Part shown: positions 8,028 through 17,298 of the stretch, in pieces
Layout: each line of letters begins with the position of its first letter
Position numbering within the stretch: the stretch's first letter is position 1
Assembly (NCBI RefSeq): GCF_937891315.1
Contig: NZ_CALAGI010000158.1
Location: 1-45,544 of the forward strand
Source: an uncultured Amaricoccus sp.
Lineage (GTDB): Bacteria; Pseudomonadota; Alphaproteobacteria; Rhodobacterales; Rhodobacteraceae
Length of the DNA: 45,544 nucleotides
Direction of reading: 5' to 3'
Notes under the pieces: model-generated
Told to the model about the DNA's origin: nothing
What the model saw: only the letters and a program-made list of their open reading frames with translations
Database searches by the model: none
Position numbers and translations under genes: made by a program

Positions 8028-8209
8028 CAACGCACTGCGATATCATTCCCGACATTCATGCCGATCCCGATCGCCTGACGCGAACGTTGTCGAGGCTGGG
8101 CCATGTGGCGGTCGATTGGGCATGGGACGCATGGCGCAAGCACGCGCGCGAAAACCGCCGCGATGACGACCTTCATGCCCTGGAACCCCGGGATTGGGGG
8201 GAGTGGTAG
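8024..8209 (+). pseudogene. Stub of a metallophosphoesterase gene
   Basis: A 61-codon frame overlapping the end of the DUF6880-like gene reads CDIIPDIHADPDRLTRTLSR, the first metal-binding segment (D-x-H) of a calcineurin-like phosphatase. It then ends after a Trp-rich tail (WAWDAWRKHA, RDWGEW). No ATG or GTG start is available (CTG at 8024 is the only candidate), and the remaining metal-binding motifs are absent. I read it as a 5' scrap joined to unrelated or deleted sequence. Its end overlaps the alr stop region on the other strand by 37 bp. Confidence 0.5.
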
Positions 8210-9324
8210 GTCCGCGCATAGCGCGCGCCGAGCGAGGTGAGGATTTCGTAGCCGATCGTTCCGGCCGCGGCGGCGAGGGCGTCGGCGGACGTGCGCGGGC
8301 CGATCAGTTCGAGGAAGCCACCGGGCCGCGCCTCGGGCGCGTCGGTGACGTCGAAGGTGATGCTGTCCATCGAAACGCGCCCGGCCATCGGTACGGGGAT
8401 GTCGCCGGCATTGGCGGTCGCGCGACCGGACAGGCCGCGCAGGAAGCCGTCGGCATAGCCGACCGCGACGGTGGCGATGCGGCTGGGTCGGGTCGCGGTC
8501 CAGGACGCGCCGTAGCCAACCCTGGCATTGGCCGGAATGTCGCGGATCTGGAGGATGCGCCCGAGCAGACGCACCACCGGCCGCATGGGATTGGCCTCGG
8601 TCGGGACGGGATTGAGGCCGTAGAGGGCCGCGCCCGGACGGCCGAGATCGAAATGGTAGTCGGGCCCGAGGAATATCCCCGACGAGTTGGCGAAACTGGC
8701 CGGCGCGGCCGGCAGTCGGCGCCGCGCGGCCTCGAAGGCCGCGAGCTGGGAGCGGTTCATTGGATGCGCCGGCTCGTCCGCGCATGCGAGATGGCTCATG
8801 ACGAGCCGGAGCGTCACGCCCTCGAGCAGCGACGGATCGGCGGCGATCCGGTCGAGTTCGGCGGCCGGCAGGCCCATGCGCGACATGCCGCTGTCGACCT
8901 GCGCCGCCGCCGGCAGCGCGCCGCCTTGCGCCCGGGCGAGCCTGGTCCAGCGTTCGATTTCCGGCAGGCTGTTGAGGACGGGCCGCACGCCCGCGGCGGC
9001 GCAGTCGGCCTCCGCCCCCGCCGGCAGGCCGTTCAGCACGAAGATCTCCGCCGCCCCGGGAAGCACCCGCCGCAGCGCCAGTGCCTCGTCGAGATGGGCG
9101 ACGAAAAATTGCCGCGCGCCCGCGTCGAAGAGGGCGGGGGCGACCCGGTCGGCGCCGAGGCCGTAGGCGTCGGCCTTCACCACCGCGGCGCAGCCCGCCG
9201 CGCCGAGGCGCCCGGCGAGCAGACGCCAGTTGGCCGCGATCGCGCCGAGGTCGATCTCGAGCAGCCCGCCCGCGTGGCCTGGCCGATGCGCCTCCGCCGC
9301 GAGGCTTCGGATTTCACTGTGCAT
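8173..9324 (-). CDS. alr: Alanine racemase
   Basis: The 383-residue enzyme interconverts L- and D-alanine with pyridoxal phosphate, either for peptidoglycan or to admit D-amino acids to catabolism. The PLP lysine is in AAVVKADAYGLGADRVAPAL near the N-terminus, and the catalytic tyrosine region is ARVGYGASWTA with the following VAVGYADGF. The chosen start at 9324 (MHSEIRS) replaces a longer frame that only adds low-complexity residues. It is the last gene of the reverse-strand operon that begins with lhgO, 67 bp after the aldehyde dehydrogenase. Its place in a transport and catabolism operon suggests a catabolic rather than cell-wall role, but that is inference. Confidence 0.85.
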   Translation of the reverse strand: MHSEIRSLAAEAHRPGHAGGLLEIDLGAIAANWRLLAGRLGAAGCAAVVKADAYGLGADRVAPALFDAGARQFFVAHLDEALALRRVLPGAAEIFVLNGLPAGAEADCAAAGVRPVLNSLPEIERWTRLARAQGGALPAAAQVDSGMSRMGLPAAELDRIAADPSLLEGVTLRLVMSHLACADEPAHPMNRSQLAAFEAARRRLPAAPASFANSSGIFLGPDYHFDLGRPGAALYGLNPVPTEANPMRPVVRLLGRILQIRDIPANARVGYGASWTATRPSRIATVAVGYADGFLRGLSGRATANAGDIPVPMAGRVSMDSITFDVTDAPEARPGGFLELIGPRTSADALAAAAGTIGYEILTSLGARYARTYHSPQSRGSRA

Positions 9325-9391
9325 GTCGGTTTCGTTCGTCGGAGGGAGCGCCGGCGGGCTCGCGGCCCGCCGGTGCCGAGCGATGCTCTCG

Positions 9392-10852
9392 TCAGAGCGG
9401 GTTGGTGTAGGTGGTCTTCGAGGCGGTGAAGAACTCCCGCGCCGCGCGGCCCTGTTCCCGGCTGCCGTAGGAGGAGCCCTTCTTGCCGCCGAACGGCACG
9501 TGGTAGTCGACACCCGCCGTCGGCAGGTTGACGAAGACCATACCGGAGGTGGAGCGGGTCTTGAAGTCCTCGGCGTATTTCAGCGATCGCGTGCAGATGC
9601 CGGACGACAGGCCGAGGAGCGAGTCGTTGGCGATGGCGAGCGCCGCGTCATAGCCTGGCGCCTTCAGCACGCTGACCACCGGCCCGAAGATCTCCTCGCG
9701 CACATGGGTCATGCTGTTGTCGCAGCCGGCATAGACCGCCGGTGACAGGAAGAAGCCCTTGGTCTCCCGCTCCAGCACCTCGCCGCCGCAGAGCCGGCTC
9801 GCCCCTTCGCCATCGGCGATGCCGAGGTAGCGCAGGTTCACCCGCATCTGCTTGTCGTCGACGACCGGGCCGATCTGGCTGGCCGCGTCCAGCGCATGGC
9901 CGACGCGCAGCCCGCGGGTCCGCTCCGCCATGCCTTCGGCAAGGGCGTCGTGGATGCCCGGCGTCGCGATGATCCGGGTGTTGGAGGTGCAGCGCTGGCC
10001 GGTGGACATGACCGAGCCGCCGATGGCGCAATCGATGGCGTTGGCGAGATCCGCGTCGTCGAGAACGACCAGCGGGCTCTTGCCGCCCATCTCCTGCTGG
10101 ATCTTCGCGCCCCGGCCGGCGACGATCTCGCGGATGCCGCGGCCGGTGCTCTCCGAGCCGGTGAAGGTCACCGCCGCCACGCCCGGCGACCGGGCGATGA
10201 CGTCGCCGACCACCGAGCCACGGCCCATGACGAGGTTGAAGGCTCCCGCCGGCAGGCCGGCGCGCGACAGGATCTCCGCCAGCTCCCAGCCGCAGGCGGG
10301 CGTCAGGTCGGCGGGCTTGAAGACGACCGTATTGCCGTAGGCCAGCGCCGGGGCGATCTTCCAGGCCGGGATGGCGATCGGGTAGTTCCACGGGGTGATG
10401 ATCCCCACCACGCCCACGGGTTCGTAGCGCACCTCGACGCGGACGCCGGGGCGGGTGGAGGCGATGGCGATCCCCTCCACGCGCAGGGCTTCCTGGGCGT
10501 AGAACTTGAAGAGCTGGCCGGCGCGGACCACCTCGCCGATGGCCTCGGCCCGGACCTTGCCCTCTTCGCGGGCGAGAAGCTCGCCGAGTTCCTCCCGCCG
10601 CGCCAGAAGCTCGACGCCGACGGCCTCGAGGATATCGGCGCGGGCCTGCGGGGTGGTGGCCCCCCAGACCGGCAGGGCGGCGCTGGCGGCGGCGATCGCC
10701 GCCTCCGCCTGCTCGCGGCTGGCGCGGGTATAGAGGCCGATCACGTCATCGGTGTCGGACGGGCTGCGGTTCTCGGCCGCGTCCGCGCCGCCGACCCACT
10801 CGCCGGCGATGAAGTTCAGCTTTTCCCTGGTCTTCAGGAGCACGTCGTTCAT
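9392..10852 (-). CDS. NAD(P)-dependent aldehyde dehydrogenase
   Basis: The 486-residue protein is a full-length member of the aldehyde dehydrogenase superfamily, which oxidises aldehydes to acids. The oxyanion asparagine is in ITPWNYPIAIP, the general-base glutamate in QQEMGGKSPLVVL, and the nucleophilic cysteine in STGQRCTSNTR. A conserved EEIFGPVVSV motif follows. It most resembles semialdehyde dehydrogenases such as the alpha-ketoglutaric semialdehyde type. It starts just after the aminotransferase stop, so the two are translationally close. The pair would oxidise the semialdehyde made by transamination of a polyamine or omega-amino acid. The exact substrate is not readable. Confidence 0.9.
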   Translation of the reverse strand: MNDVLLKTREKLNFIAGEWVGGADAAENRSPSDTDDVIGLYTRASREQAEAAIAAASAALPVWGATTPQARADILEAVGVELLARREELGELLAREEGKVRAEAIGEVVRAGQLFKFYAQEALRVEGIAIASTRPGVRVEVRYEPVGVVGIITPWNYPIAIPAWKIAPALAYGNTVVFKPADLTPACGWELAEILSRAGLPAGAFNLVMGRGSVVGDVIARSPGVAAVTFTGSESTGRGIREIVAGRGAKIQQEMGGKSPLVVLDDADLANAIDCAIGGSVMSTGQRCTSNTRIIATPGIHDALAEGMAERTRGLRVGHALDAASQIGPVVDDKQMRVNLRYLGIADGEGASRLCGGEVLERETKGFFLSPAVYAGCDNSMTHVREEIFGPVVSVLKAPGYDAALAIANDSLLGLSSGICTRSLKYAEDFKTRSTSGMVFVNLPTAGVDYHVPFGGKKGSSYGSREQGRAAREFFTASKTTYTNPL

Positions 10853-10853
10853 T

Positions 10854-12227
10854 TCAGACCTCGGCCTCCACGTCCGCGAGGGATGTCTTGACGCGGTCGA
10901 ACAGATCGTCCGCCTGCTCGGCGGTGATGATCATCGGCGGGCAGAAGGCCACCGCGTCGCCGAGATTGCGCGAGATCACCCCGTTCCTCTGCAACGCCGC
11001 GTTCATCGCGCCGCCCAGCTTTCCGACCGGGCCGGTGACGGACTTCGCAGCCTTGTCGTTGACGAGTTCCACCGCCGCGATCAGGCCGACGCCCCGGACC
11101 TCGCCGACCAGCGGATGATCGAGCAGGGTTTCGAGACTGGACAGGAACCGGCCGCCGACCTCGCGGACGTTGCCGACCAGATCGCGCTCCTCGATGATGG
11201 CGATGTTCTCCAGCGCCACCGCCGCGCCGAGCGGATGGCTGCCGCCGGTGTAGCCGTGGCCGAAGACGCCGATCCGCTCGCTTTCGTCGGCGATCGGGCC
11301 GAAGACCCGGTCATTCACGAGGATGGCCGAGAAGGGCACGTAGGAGGAGGTGATCTGCTTCGACAGCACCATGACGTCGGGGCGCATCCCGTAGGTGGTG
11401 GAGCCGAACATGTTGCCGGTGCGCCCGAAGCCGCAGATCACTTCGTCGGCGACCAGCAGGATGTCATACCTGGCGAGAACCGCCTGGATCTTCTCCCAGT
11501 AGGTCGCCGGGGGGGTGACGACGCCACCCGCGCCCATCACCGGCTCCGCCCAGAAGGCGGCGATGGTGTCCGGGCCCTCGCGCTGGATCAGCGCGTCGAG
11601 ATCCTCGGCGCAGCGGGTGGCGAACTGTTCCTCCGTCTCGCCCGGCCGGCCCTCTTTCCAGTAGTGCGGCGCGGTGGTGTGGAATACCCGGTCGATCGGC
11701 ATGTCGAAGGAGCGGTGGTTGTTCGGCAGGCCGGTCAGGCTGCCCGCGGCGATGGTGACGCCGTGATAGCCGCGGTTGCGGGCGATGACCTTCTTCTTCT
11801 CCGGCAGGCCGAGGGAGTTCGAGCGGTACCAGACCATCTTCAGGACGGTGTCGTTCGCTTCCGACCCCGAATTGGTGTAGTAGACCTTGCTCATCGGCAC
11901 GGGAGCGATCGAGATCAGCTTTTCGGCCAGGTCGATGGCCGGTCCGTGCGACTTGTGGCCGAAGTTGTGGTAGAAGGGCAGCTTCCGCAGCTGGGCCGTG
12001 GCGGCGGCGATCAGGCGCGGCTCGTTGAAGCCGACGCCGACGCTCCAGAGGCCGGACAGGCCCTCGATGTAGCGCTTGCCCTGGTTGTCGAAGACATGGA
12101 TGCCCTCGCCGCGCTCGATGATCATCGGGCCGACTTCGAGATGCCGCTTGGCCTCGGTGTAGCCGTGGAAGTGATAGGCGGCGTCCCGCGCTTCGGGAGA
12201 GCTGTCGAAATTTCGCATGTCGCTCAT
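10854..12227 (-). CDS. Class III aminotransferase (SpuC-like, polyamine or omega-amino acid)
   Basis: The 457-residue PLP enzyme has the class III layout: GLSGLWSVGVGFNEPRL near the N-terminus, the cofactor-binding NSGSEAND, then RGYHGVTIAAGSLTG, LVADEVICGFGRTG with the PLP-ring aspartate, and the Schiff-base lysine in VLSKQITSSYVP. It resembles putrescine- or omega-amino acid-pyruvate aminotransferases. Its neighbours are a polyamine-type ABC transporter and an aldehyde dehydrogenase, which supports transamination of an imported amine to a semialdehyde. The substrate remains inferred. It lies 27 bp after the short-chain dehydrogenase in the same operon. Confidence 0.9.
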   Translation of the reverse strand: MSDMRNFDSSPEARDAAYHFHGYTEAKRHLEVGPMIIERGEGIHVFDNQGKRYIEGLSGLWSVGVGFNEPRLIAAATAQLRKLPFYHNFGHKSHGPAIDLAEKLISIAPVPMSKVYYTNSGSEANDTVLKMVWYRSNSLGLPEKKKVIARNRGYHGVTIAAGSLTGLPNNHRSFDMPIDRVFHTTAPHYWKEGRPGETEEQFATRCAEDLDALIQREGPDTIAAFWAEPVMGAGGVVTPPATYWEKIQAVLARYDILLVADEVICGFGRTGNMFGSTTYGMRPDVMVLSKQITSSYVPFSAILVNDRVFGPIADESERIGVFGHGYTGGSHPLGAAVALENIAIIEERDLVGNVREVGGRFLSSLETLLDHPLVGEVRGVGLIAAVELVNDKAAKSVTGPVGKLGGAMNAALQRNGVISRNLGDAVAFCPPMIITAEQADDLFDRVKTSLADVEAEV

Positions 12228-12254
12228 GATTCTGGTCTCGTGGTGTAGGGGGGA

Positions 12255-13007
12255 CTAGATGTGCTGGCCGCCGTTGATCGGGATCTCGGAGCCGGTGACA
12301 TAGGAGGATTGCCGCCCCGCGAGGAAGGCGACGACCTCGGCCACCTCCTCCGGGCGGCCGAGCCGCCTCATCGGAACCTGTTCCTCGACGATCCGCTCGG
12401 TGCCGGGGGAGAGGATGTCGGTCGCGATCTCACCCGGCGCCACCGCGTTCACCCGCACGCCGAAGGGGGCGAGGTCGTGGGCGAGTTCGCGGGTCAGCGC
12501 CGAGAGCGCGGCCTTGGACGCCGCATAGGCGGCGCCGGCGAAGGGATGTACGCGGGAACCGGCGATGGAACTGATGTTCACGATCGCGCCCTTGGCGGTC
12601 TTCAGCGGCTCGATCAGTTCCTGACAGAGCACGAGCGGGGCGATGAGGTTCACCGTCGTCACGTCGTAGAAGGTGTCGACGGGCGTCGAGATCGCGTCCA
12701 TGCGGCCGCCGCCCGGCGTCTTGGGCGAGATGCCGGCGTTGTTGACCAGCGCGGACAGTCCGCGCTGGTCGAGTTGGCCCCGCAACGCCGCCGCCGCGGC
12801 GCGCACCGAGTCGAGATCCGAGAGATTGACCTCGATATGCTTCACGATGCCCTCGGCCCAGGGGCAGACGGTCGAGAAGGGTGTCCGGGCGAGGGTGATG
12901 ACGTCCCAGCCCCTGGCGTAGAACTGGCGCACGATGGCGTGACCGATGCCGCGGCTGGCGCCGGTGACGGCGACGACGGGCTTCGGGGTATCGGATGCGG
13001 CGGTCAT
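12255..13007 (-). CDS. Short-chain dehydrogenase/reductase
   Basis: The 250-residue protein is a classical SDR. Its parts are the nucleotide-binding TGASRGIGHAI (glycine-rich loop), the structural NNAGIS, the catalytic serine in VNISSIAGS, and the Y-x3-K pair in AGAAYAASKAALSAL. The C-terminal VTGSEIPINGGQHI is typical of FabG-like members. It reduces or oxidises a carbonyl or alcohol with NAD(P); the substrate is unknown. It lies between the ABC ATPase gene and the aminotransferase gene and is co-oriented with both, so it probably acts in the same catabolic route. Confidence 0.88.
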   Translation of the reverse strand: MTAASDTPKPVVAVTGASRGIGHAIVRQFYARGWDVITLARTPFSTVCPWAEGIVKHIEVNLSDLDSVRAAAAALRGQLDQRGLSALVNNAGISPKTPGGGRMDAISTPVDTFYDVTTVNLIAPLVLCQELIEPLKTAKGAIVNISSIAGSRVHPFAGAAYAASKAALSALTRELAHDLAPFGVRVNAVAPGEIATDILSPGTERIVEEQVPMRRLGRPEEVAEVVAFLAGRQSSYVTGSEIPINGGQHI

Positions 13008-13024
13008 TGATGTTCTCTTGAGGA

Positions 13025-14104
13025 TCAGGGGTGGGCGAAGGCCCGGGCGTCTGCCTGGTTGAAGGCGACATGCGCCGTCGCTCCGCGTTCCAGCGCGAGC
13101 AGGGGGCTGCCCGCCCGCAACTGGGCCGTGATCGGGGCCCCGCCCTCGAGATGGAAGACCATCCTGGCCGTCGCGCCGTGATAGATCGTCTCGACCAGCT
13201 TCACCGGCAACTGGCCTTCGACATCGGCGCCCGGGTTGACGAGCAGTCGCTCGGGCCGGATCGAGACAACCGCGCCGCCACCCTGTCCGATCCGGTCGAC
13301 CGCCGTCGCGCGTACGCGGCTGCCGTTCGCGAGGGTGACGACCACGGTGCCCGCCTCCTCGCCGATGATCTTGCCGGCGAGCATGTTGGTGTCGCCGAGA
13401 AAGCCCGCGACGAACTGGTTCGCCGGACGCTCGTAAAGGGCGGCGGGAGCGTCGATCTGCTGGATCCGTCCGTCATTGAAGACGGCGATCCGGTCGGACA
13501 TGGTCAGGGCCTCGTCCTGGTCGTGGGTGACGAAGACCATGGTGATGCCGAGCCGTTCGTGGATATGCTTGATCTCGACCTGCATTCCCTCGCGGAGCTT
13601 CTTGTCGAGCGCGCCGAGCGGCTCGTCCATCAGCACCAGCTCCGGATCGAAGACCAGGGCGCGGGCGACGGCGACGCGCTGCTGCTGGCCGCCCGACATC
13701 TGCCGGGGATAGCGGTTGGCGAAGCTGTTGAGCTGGACGAAGTCGAGGGCGCGCTTCACCCGCTCGGTGATCTCCGCCTTGGGCATCTTCCGCACCTTGA
13801 GCGGATAGGCGATGTTCTCGGCCACCGTCATGTGCGGGAACAGCGCGTAGCTCTGGAACACCATGCCGATGTTGCGGTCATGCGGCGCCACGCTGTTCAG
13901 CGTCCGCCCGCCCAGGCGGATGGTCCCCGCCGTCGGCTGCTCGAAACCGGCGAGCAGCATCAGCGCGGTGCTCTTGCCCGAGCCGGAGGGGCCGAGGAGG
14001 GTGACGAACTCGCCCTTGGCGATGTCGAGGTCCATCTCCCTGATGATGAGGGTTTCGCCGTCATAGGTCTTCTGCACGCCGGAGAACTGGACGAAGTCAT
14101 GCAT
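13025..14104 (-). CDS. ABC transporter ATPase, PotA-like
   Basis: The 359-residue subunit powers uptake through the two permeases encoded upstream. Walker A is GPSGSGKST, the signature is MSGGQQQRVAVARAL, Walker B is LVLMDEPLGALD, and the switch histidine is in MVFVTHDQDEAL. A C-terminal TOBE domain (about residues 280-350, VSIRPERLLV) is typical of polyamine and iron importers. Its start overlaps the end of the PotC-like gene by 8 bp. With the neighbouring binding protein and permeases it makes a complete PotABCD-type importer. Confidence 0.92.
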   Translation of the reverse strand: MHDFVQFSGVQKTYDGETLIIREMDLDIAKGEFVTLLGPSGSGKSTALMLLAGFEQPTAGTIRLGGRTLNSVAPHDRNIGMVFQSYALFPHMTVAENIAYPLKVRKMPKAEITERVKRALDFVQLNSFANRYPRQMSGGQQQRVAVARALVFDPELVLMDEPLGALDKKLREGMQVEIKHIHERLGITMVFVTHDQDEALTMSDRIAVFNDGRIQQIDAPAALYERPANQFVAGFLGDTNMLAGKIIGEEAGTVVVTLANGSRVRATAVDRIGQGGGAVVSIRPERLLVNPGADVEGQLPVKLVETIYHGATARMVFHLEGGAPITAQLRAGSPLLALERGATAHVAFNQADARAFAHP

Positions 14105-14921
14105 TGGAGGCGTTCCTTTTCCTGAGGCGGTCCGCCATGACCTGCGCGAGCATCAGAATGGCGAGGGAGACGACGATCATGATGGTGGCGACGGCGGCAA
14201 TAGTCGGGTCGAGGTTTTCGCGGATGCCCGCGAACATCTGGCGGGGCAGGGTGATCTGCTCGCTGCCGGTCAGGAACATCGCGACGATCACCTCGTCGAA
14301 GGAGGCGACGAAGGCGAAAAGCGCGCCGGAGACCACGCCGGGGGCGATCTGCGGCATCGTCACCGTGAAGAAGGTGTGGAGCGGCTTCGCCCCGAGGCTC
14401 GATGCCGCGCGGACCTGGTTGTTGTCGAACTGCTCCAGCGTCGCGGCCACGGTGATGACGACGAAGGGCGCGCCGAGGATGGCGTGGGCGAGGATGATCC
14501 CGGTGTAGGAATTGGCGAGCCCGAGCCGGCTGTAGAAGAAGTAGGACGCCACCGCGGTGATGATGACCGGCACGATCATCGGCAGCATCAGTATCGCGGT
14601 GATGATCCCCCGGCCGGGGCAGGCGCGCCGGTTGAGCCCCACCGCCGCCAGCGTGCCGAGGACGGTGGAGATGATGGTGGCGAAGAAGCCGATGAAGAGG
14701 CTGTTCCGGAGCACCGTTCCCCAGATCGGGTTGTCGAGCAGAACCCGATACCAGCGCAGGCTCCACTCCTTGATCGGATAGGCGAGGATGCTGTCGGCAT
14801 TGAAGGACAGCGGCACGATGGTCAGGATCGGCAAGACCAGGAAGCCGATGACGAGGGCCGAGAAGGCGAAGGTCAGGGTGACCGAGATGCGCTCGAAGCG
14901 GGTGAGGGACTGGTCAAACAT
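14097..14921 (-). CDS. ABC transporter permease, PotC-like
   Basis: The 274-residue membrane protein has about six helices. Its BPD-type coupling loop (VRAASSLGAKPLHTFFTVTM) carries the EAA motif that contacts the ATPase. The start at 14921 (MFDQSLTRF) overlaps the stop of the preceding permease by one base (TGATG). The open frame reaches further upstream only as a shadow of that gene. FDEVIVAMFL near the C-terminus is typical of PotC proteins. Confidence 0.9.
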   Translation of the reverse strand: MFDQSLTRFERISVTLTFAFSALVIGFLVLPILTIVPLSFNADSILAYPIKEWSLRWYRVLLDNPIWGTVLRNSLFIGFFATIISTVLGTLAAVGLNRRACPGRGIITAILMLPMIVPVIITAVASYFFYSRLGLANSYTGIILAHAILGAPFVVITVAATLEQFDNNQVRAASSLGAKPLHTFFTVTMPQIAPGVVSGALFAFVASFDEVIVAMFLTGSEQITLPRQMFAGIRENLDPTIAAVATIMIVVSLAILMLAQVMADRLRKRNASNA

Positions 14922-16189
14922 CACGCACCCCCCATCCCGCCAGCGGGGGCGGTCAGTCGGCGGTAGAGCGCATAGAGCACGAGCGTCACGGCGAGCAGGT
15001 TCAGCGCCAGCGCCGAGGCGAGCCCCCAGTTGATCGTGTTGTTGGTGTAGAAGGCGATGAAATAGCTGATCATCTGGTCGTTCGGGCCGCCGACCAGCGC
15101 GGGTGTGATATAGTAGCCGATGGCCATGATGAACACCAGGATCGCGCCGGCGCCGAGGCCGGGCAGGGTGAGGGGGACGTAGGACGTCAGGAAGGCGCGG
15201 GTCGGCCTGGCGCCGAGGCTCTTCGCCGCTCGGAGGTAGTCCCGCGGGATGCCGCGCATCACCGAATAGAGCGGCAGAACGAGGAAGGGCAGCAGCACGT
15301 GGGTAAGGGCGACCATGACGCCGAAGCGGTTGAAGACCAGCGTCAGCGGCTCGGAGATGACGCCGAGCGTCAACAGCAGCTTGTTGATCGGCCCCTCCTT
15401 CTGCAACACGATGACCCAGGCGGCGCTGCGCACCAGGAGCGAGGTCCAGAAGGGAAAGAGCACCCCCGTCAGCATGATCCGCCGCCACCCCGGGCTGGCA
15501 TTGACCAGCGCCCAGGCCAGCGGATAGCCGAGCACGCAGCTGATGAACGTCACCCCGAGGCTGATCGTCAGCGTGCGCAGCAGCACCCGGCGGAACAGCG
15601 CCTGATCGTCCGGAACGGCGGTGATGTTGCCGGCCTTGTCACGTTGCAGATCGACCGACTTCAGCAGGAAGAAATCGGTGTTGGTCGCCGCCGCCCGGGC
15701 GATGGCGGCCTGATACTCGGGATCGACCCAGCGCGGATCGACGTTCTCGAACCAGGCGCGGGCCTCGCCCGGCGCCGGCGCGCCTTCGCGGGCCTGGCGC
15801 GTCGTCTTCTTCAGCATGGTGGTGAAACCCGCCATGTCCTGATTGAGGCGGCGGGCGCCGGCGCCCGAGTTCTGCGCGGCGTCGGCCTCCGTGATGTCGG
15901 TGAAGAAGGCGGCGTAGAAGTCGTCGTCGAAGGTCGTGCCCTGCGCGACCAGCGCGGCCGACCGCGGGAAGCTCGCGGCATAGTCCGGGCTGTGCACCGC
16001 GCCGGTCAGAAGCGAGACGATCGGCAGCAGGAAGAAGATCGCCGTCACCAGCGCCAGCGGCAGGAGCAGCAGCACGGCGTTCCAGCTTTCGCGTCGGCGG
16101 GTCCGCCGGAGCGCGCGTTTCAGACGACGACTTTCGCCGGCGTCGCCGGGGGTGATCCCCCCGGCGGTCGTGAGAGTGAGGTCGGTCAT
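14921..16189 (-). CDS. ABC transporter permease, PotB-like, with long periplasmic insertion
   Basis: The 422-residue permease has a first helix at about 38-62 (AVLLLLPLALVTAIFFLLPI). A hydrophilic stretch of about 140 residues follows before the remaining helices. The transport core carries the coupling loop YLRAAKSLGARPTRAFLTSY. The insertion makes it longer than the usual permease of about 290 residues; other Pot-like systems have similar insertions in the outer loop. It lies 24 bp after the binding-protein gene and overlaps the next permease by one base. Confidence 0.9.
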   Translation of the reverse strand: MTDLTLTTAGGITPGDAGESRRLKRALRRTRRRESWNAVLLLLPLALVTAIFFLLPIVSLLTGAVHSPDYAASFPRSAALVAQGTTFDDDFYAAFFTDITEADAAQNSGAGARRLNQDMAGFTTMLKKTTRQAREGAPAPGEARAWFENVDPRWVDPEYQAAIARAAATNTDFFLLKSVDLQRDKAGNITAVPDDQALFRRVLLRTLTISLGVTFISCVLGYPLAWALVNASPGWRRIMLTGVLFPFWTSLLVRSAAWVIVLQKEGPINKLLLTLGVISEPLTLVFNRFGVMVALTHVLLPFLVLPLYSVMRGIPRDYLRAAKSLGARPTRAFLTSYVPLTLPGLGAGAILVFIMAIGYYITPALVGGPNDQMISYFIAFYTNNTINWGLASALALNLLAVTLVLYALYRRLTAPAGGMGGA

Positions 16190-16213
16190 GGGGCGTCTCC
16201 GGCTTCTATCGCG

Positions 16214-17263
16214 TCAGTTCGACGCCCAGTTGTTGAAACGCTCGTTCAGCTCCTCGATATTGTCGATCCAGAAGGAATCGTCCTGGTGGACGGCCCCTTT
16301 CATGTTGTCGGGCGCGGTCGGCAGCCAGGCCAGCACCTCGGGCGAGACCAGCGACGGCGCGTTGACGTTCGATGTGCCGTAGGGGATCGCGGTCGACAGA
16401 ACCGCCTGGTTCTTCGGATCGACGGTGATCTTCAGGAAGTCATAGGCGCTGTCGAGGTTCGGCGTCCCCTTGATGATCGCCCAGCCGTCGACGGTGTAGA
16501 CCTGCCCGTCCCAGACGATGCGGAAATCCTGGCCTTCCTTGATCGCGGTCGAGACGCGGCCGTTGTAGGCGCTCGACATCACGACGTCGCCGGCGGCCAG
16601 CCACTGCGGCGGCTGCGCGCCCGACTCCCACCACTGGATGTTGCCCTTGATCTCGTTGAGCTTGGCGAAGGCGCGGTCGACGCCCTCCGGCGTGCCGAGA
16701 ACCTCGTAGACCTCATCCGGCGCCACGCCATCGGCGAGGAGCGCGATTTCGAGCGTGAACTTCGCCGACTTGCGGAGCCCGCGCTTGCCCGGCCACTTCT
16801 CCGTGTTCCAGAAATCCGCCCAGGTCGTGGGGCCGTCGTCGCCGAGCTTGGCATGATCGTAGGCGAGGACGACGGAATAGAGAATCGAGCCGAGGCCGCA
16901 ATCGCCCATCACGGCGGCCGGAATGATGTCCTTGGTGCTGCCGAGCTTGTCCCAGTCGAGCCGCTCGACCGTGCCGTCGGAACAGGCATTCTCCAACTCC
17001 GGGGCCTCCATCTGCACGACGTCCCAGGTGACGTCCCCCGCCTCGACCATCGCCTTGATCTTGGCGAGCTCGCCGTTATAGGCCTCGTCGGTCAGCGGAC
17101 CGTACTGGGCGATGAAAGGCTTGAAGAGGGCTTCGCGCTGCGCGTCCTGCAGCGCGCCGCCGAAGCTGACGACGGTCAGGTCGCGGGCGAGTGCCGCGTT
17201 CCCCGAAAGGGCTGTCGCGGCGACGAGGAGCGCGGTGGCGCGGGTCAGTCGGGTCATTGTCAT
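16214..17263 (-). CDS. Periplasmic substrate-binding protein, PotD/spermidine-putrescine type
   Basis: The 349-residue precursor has a Sec signal (TALLVAATALSGNAALARD) and the bilobal PotD-like fold: LTVVSFGGALQDAQREALF, the hinge segment YSVVLAYDHAKL with WADFWNTEKWPGKRGL, and a C-terminal lobe with SAYDFLKITVDPKNQAVL. It delivers a polyamine or related amine to the permeases. The YGTSNVNAP segment is a common ligand-pocket region of the family. The ligand cannot be fixed by reading; putrescine or an omega-amino acid fits the enzymes downstream. It lies 36 bp after lhgO. Confidence 0.9.
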   Translation of the reverse strand: MTMTRLTRATALLVAATALSGNAALARDLTVVSFGGALQDAQREALFKPFIAQYGPLTDEAYNGELAKIKAMVEAGDVTWDVVQMEAPELENACSDGTVERLDWDKLGSTKDIIPAAVMGDCGLGSILYSVVLAYDHAKLGDDGPTTWADFWNTEKWPGKRGLRKSAKFTLEIALLADGVAPDEVYEVLGTPEGVDRAFAKLNEIKGNIQWWESGAQPPQWLAAGDVVMSSAYNGRVSTAIKEGQDFRIVWDGQVYTVDGWAIIKGTPNLDSAYDFLKITVDPKNQAVLSTAIPYGTSNVNAPSLVSPEVLAWLPTAPDNMKGAVHQDDSFWIDNIEELNERFNNWASN

Positions 17264-17298
17264 TTCCTGTCCTGTTGATTGCTATTGTTGAAGGGGCA

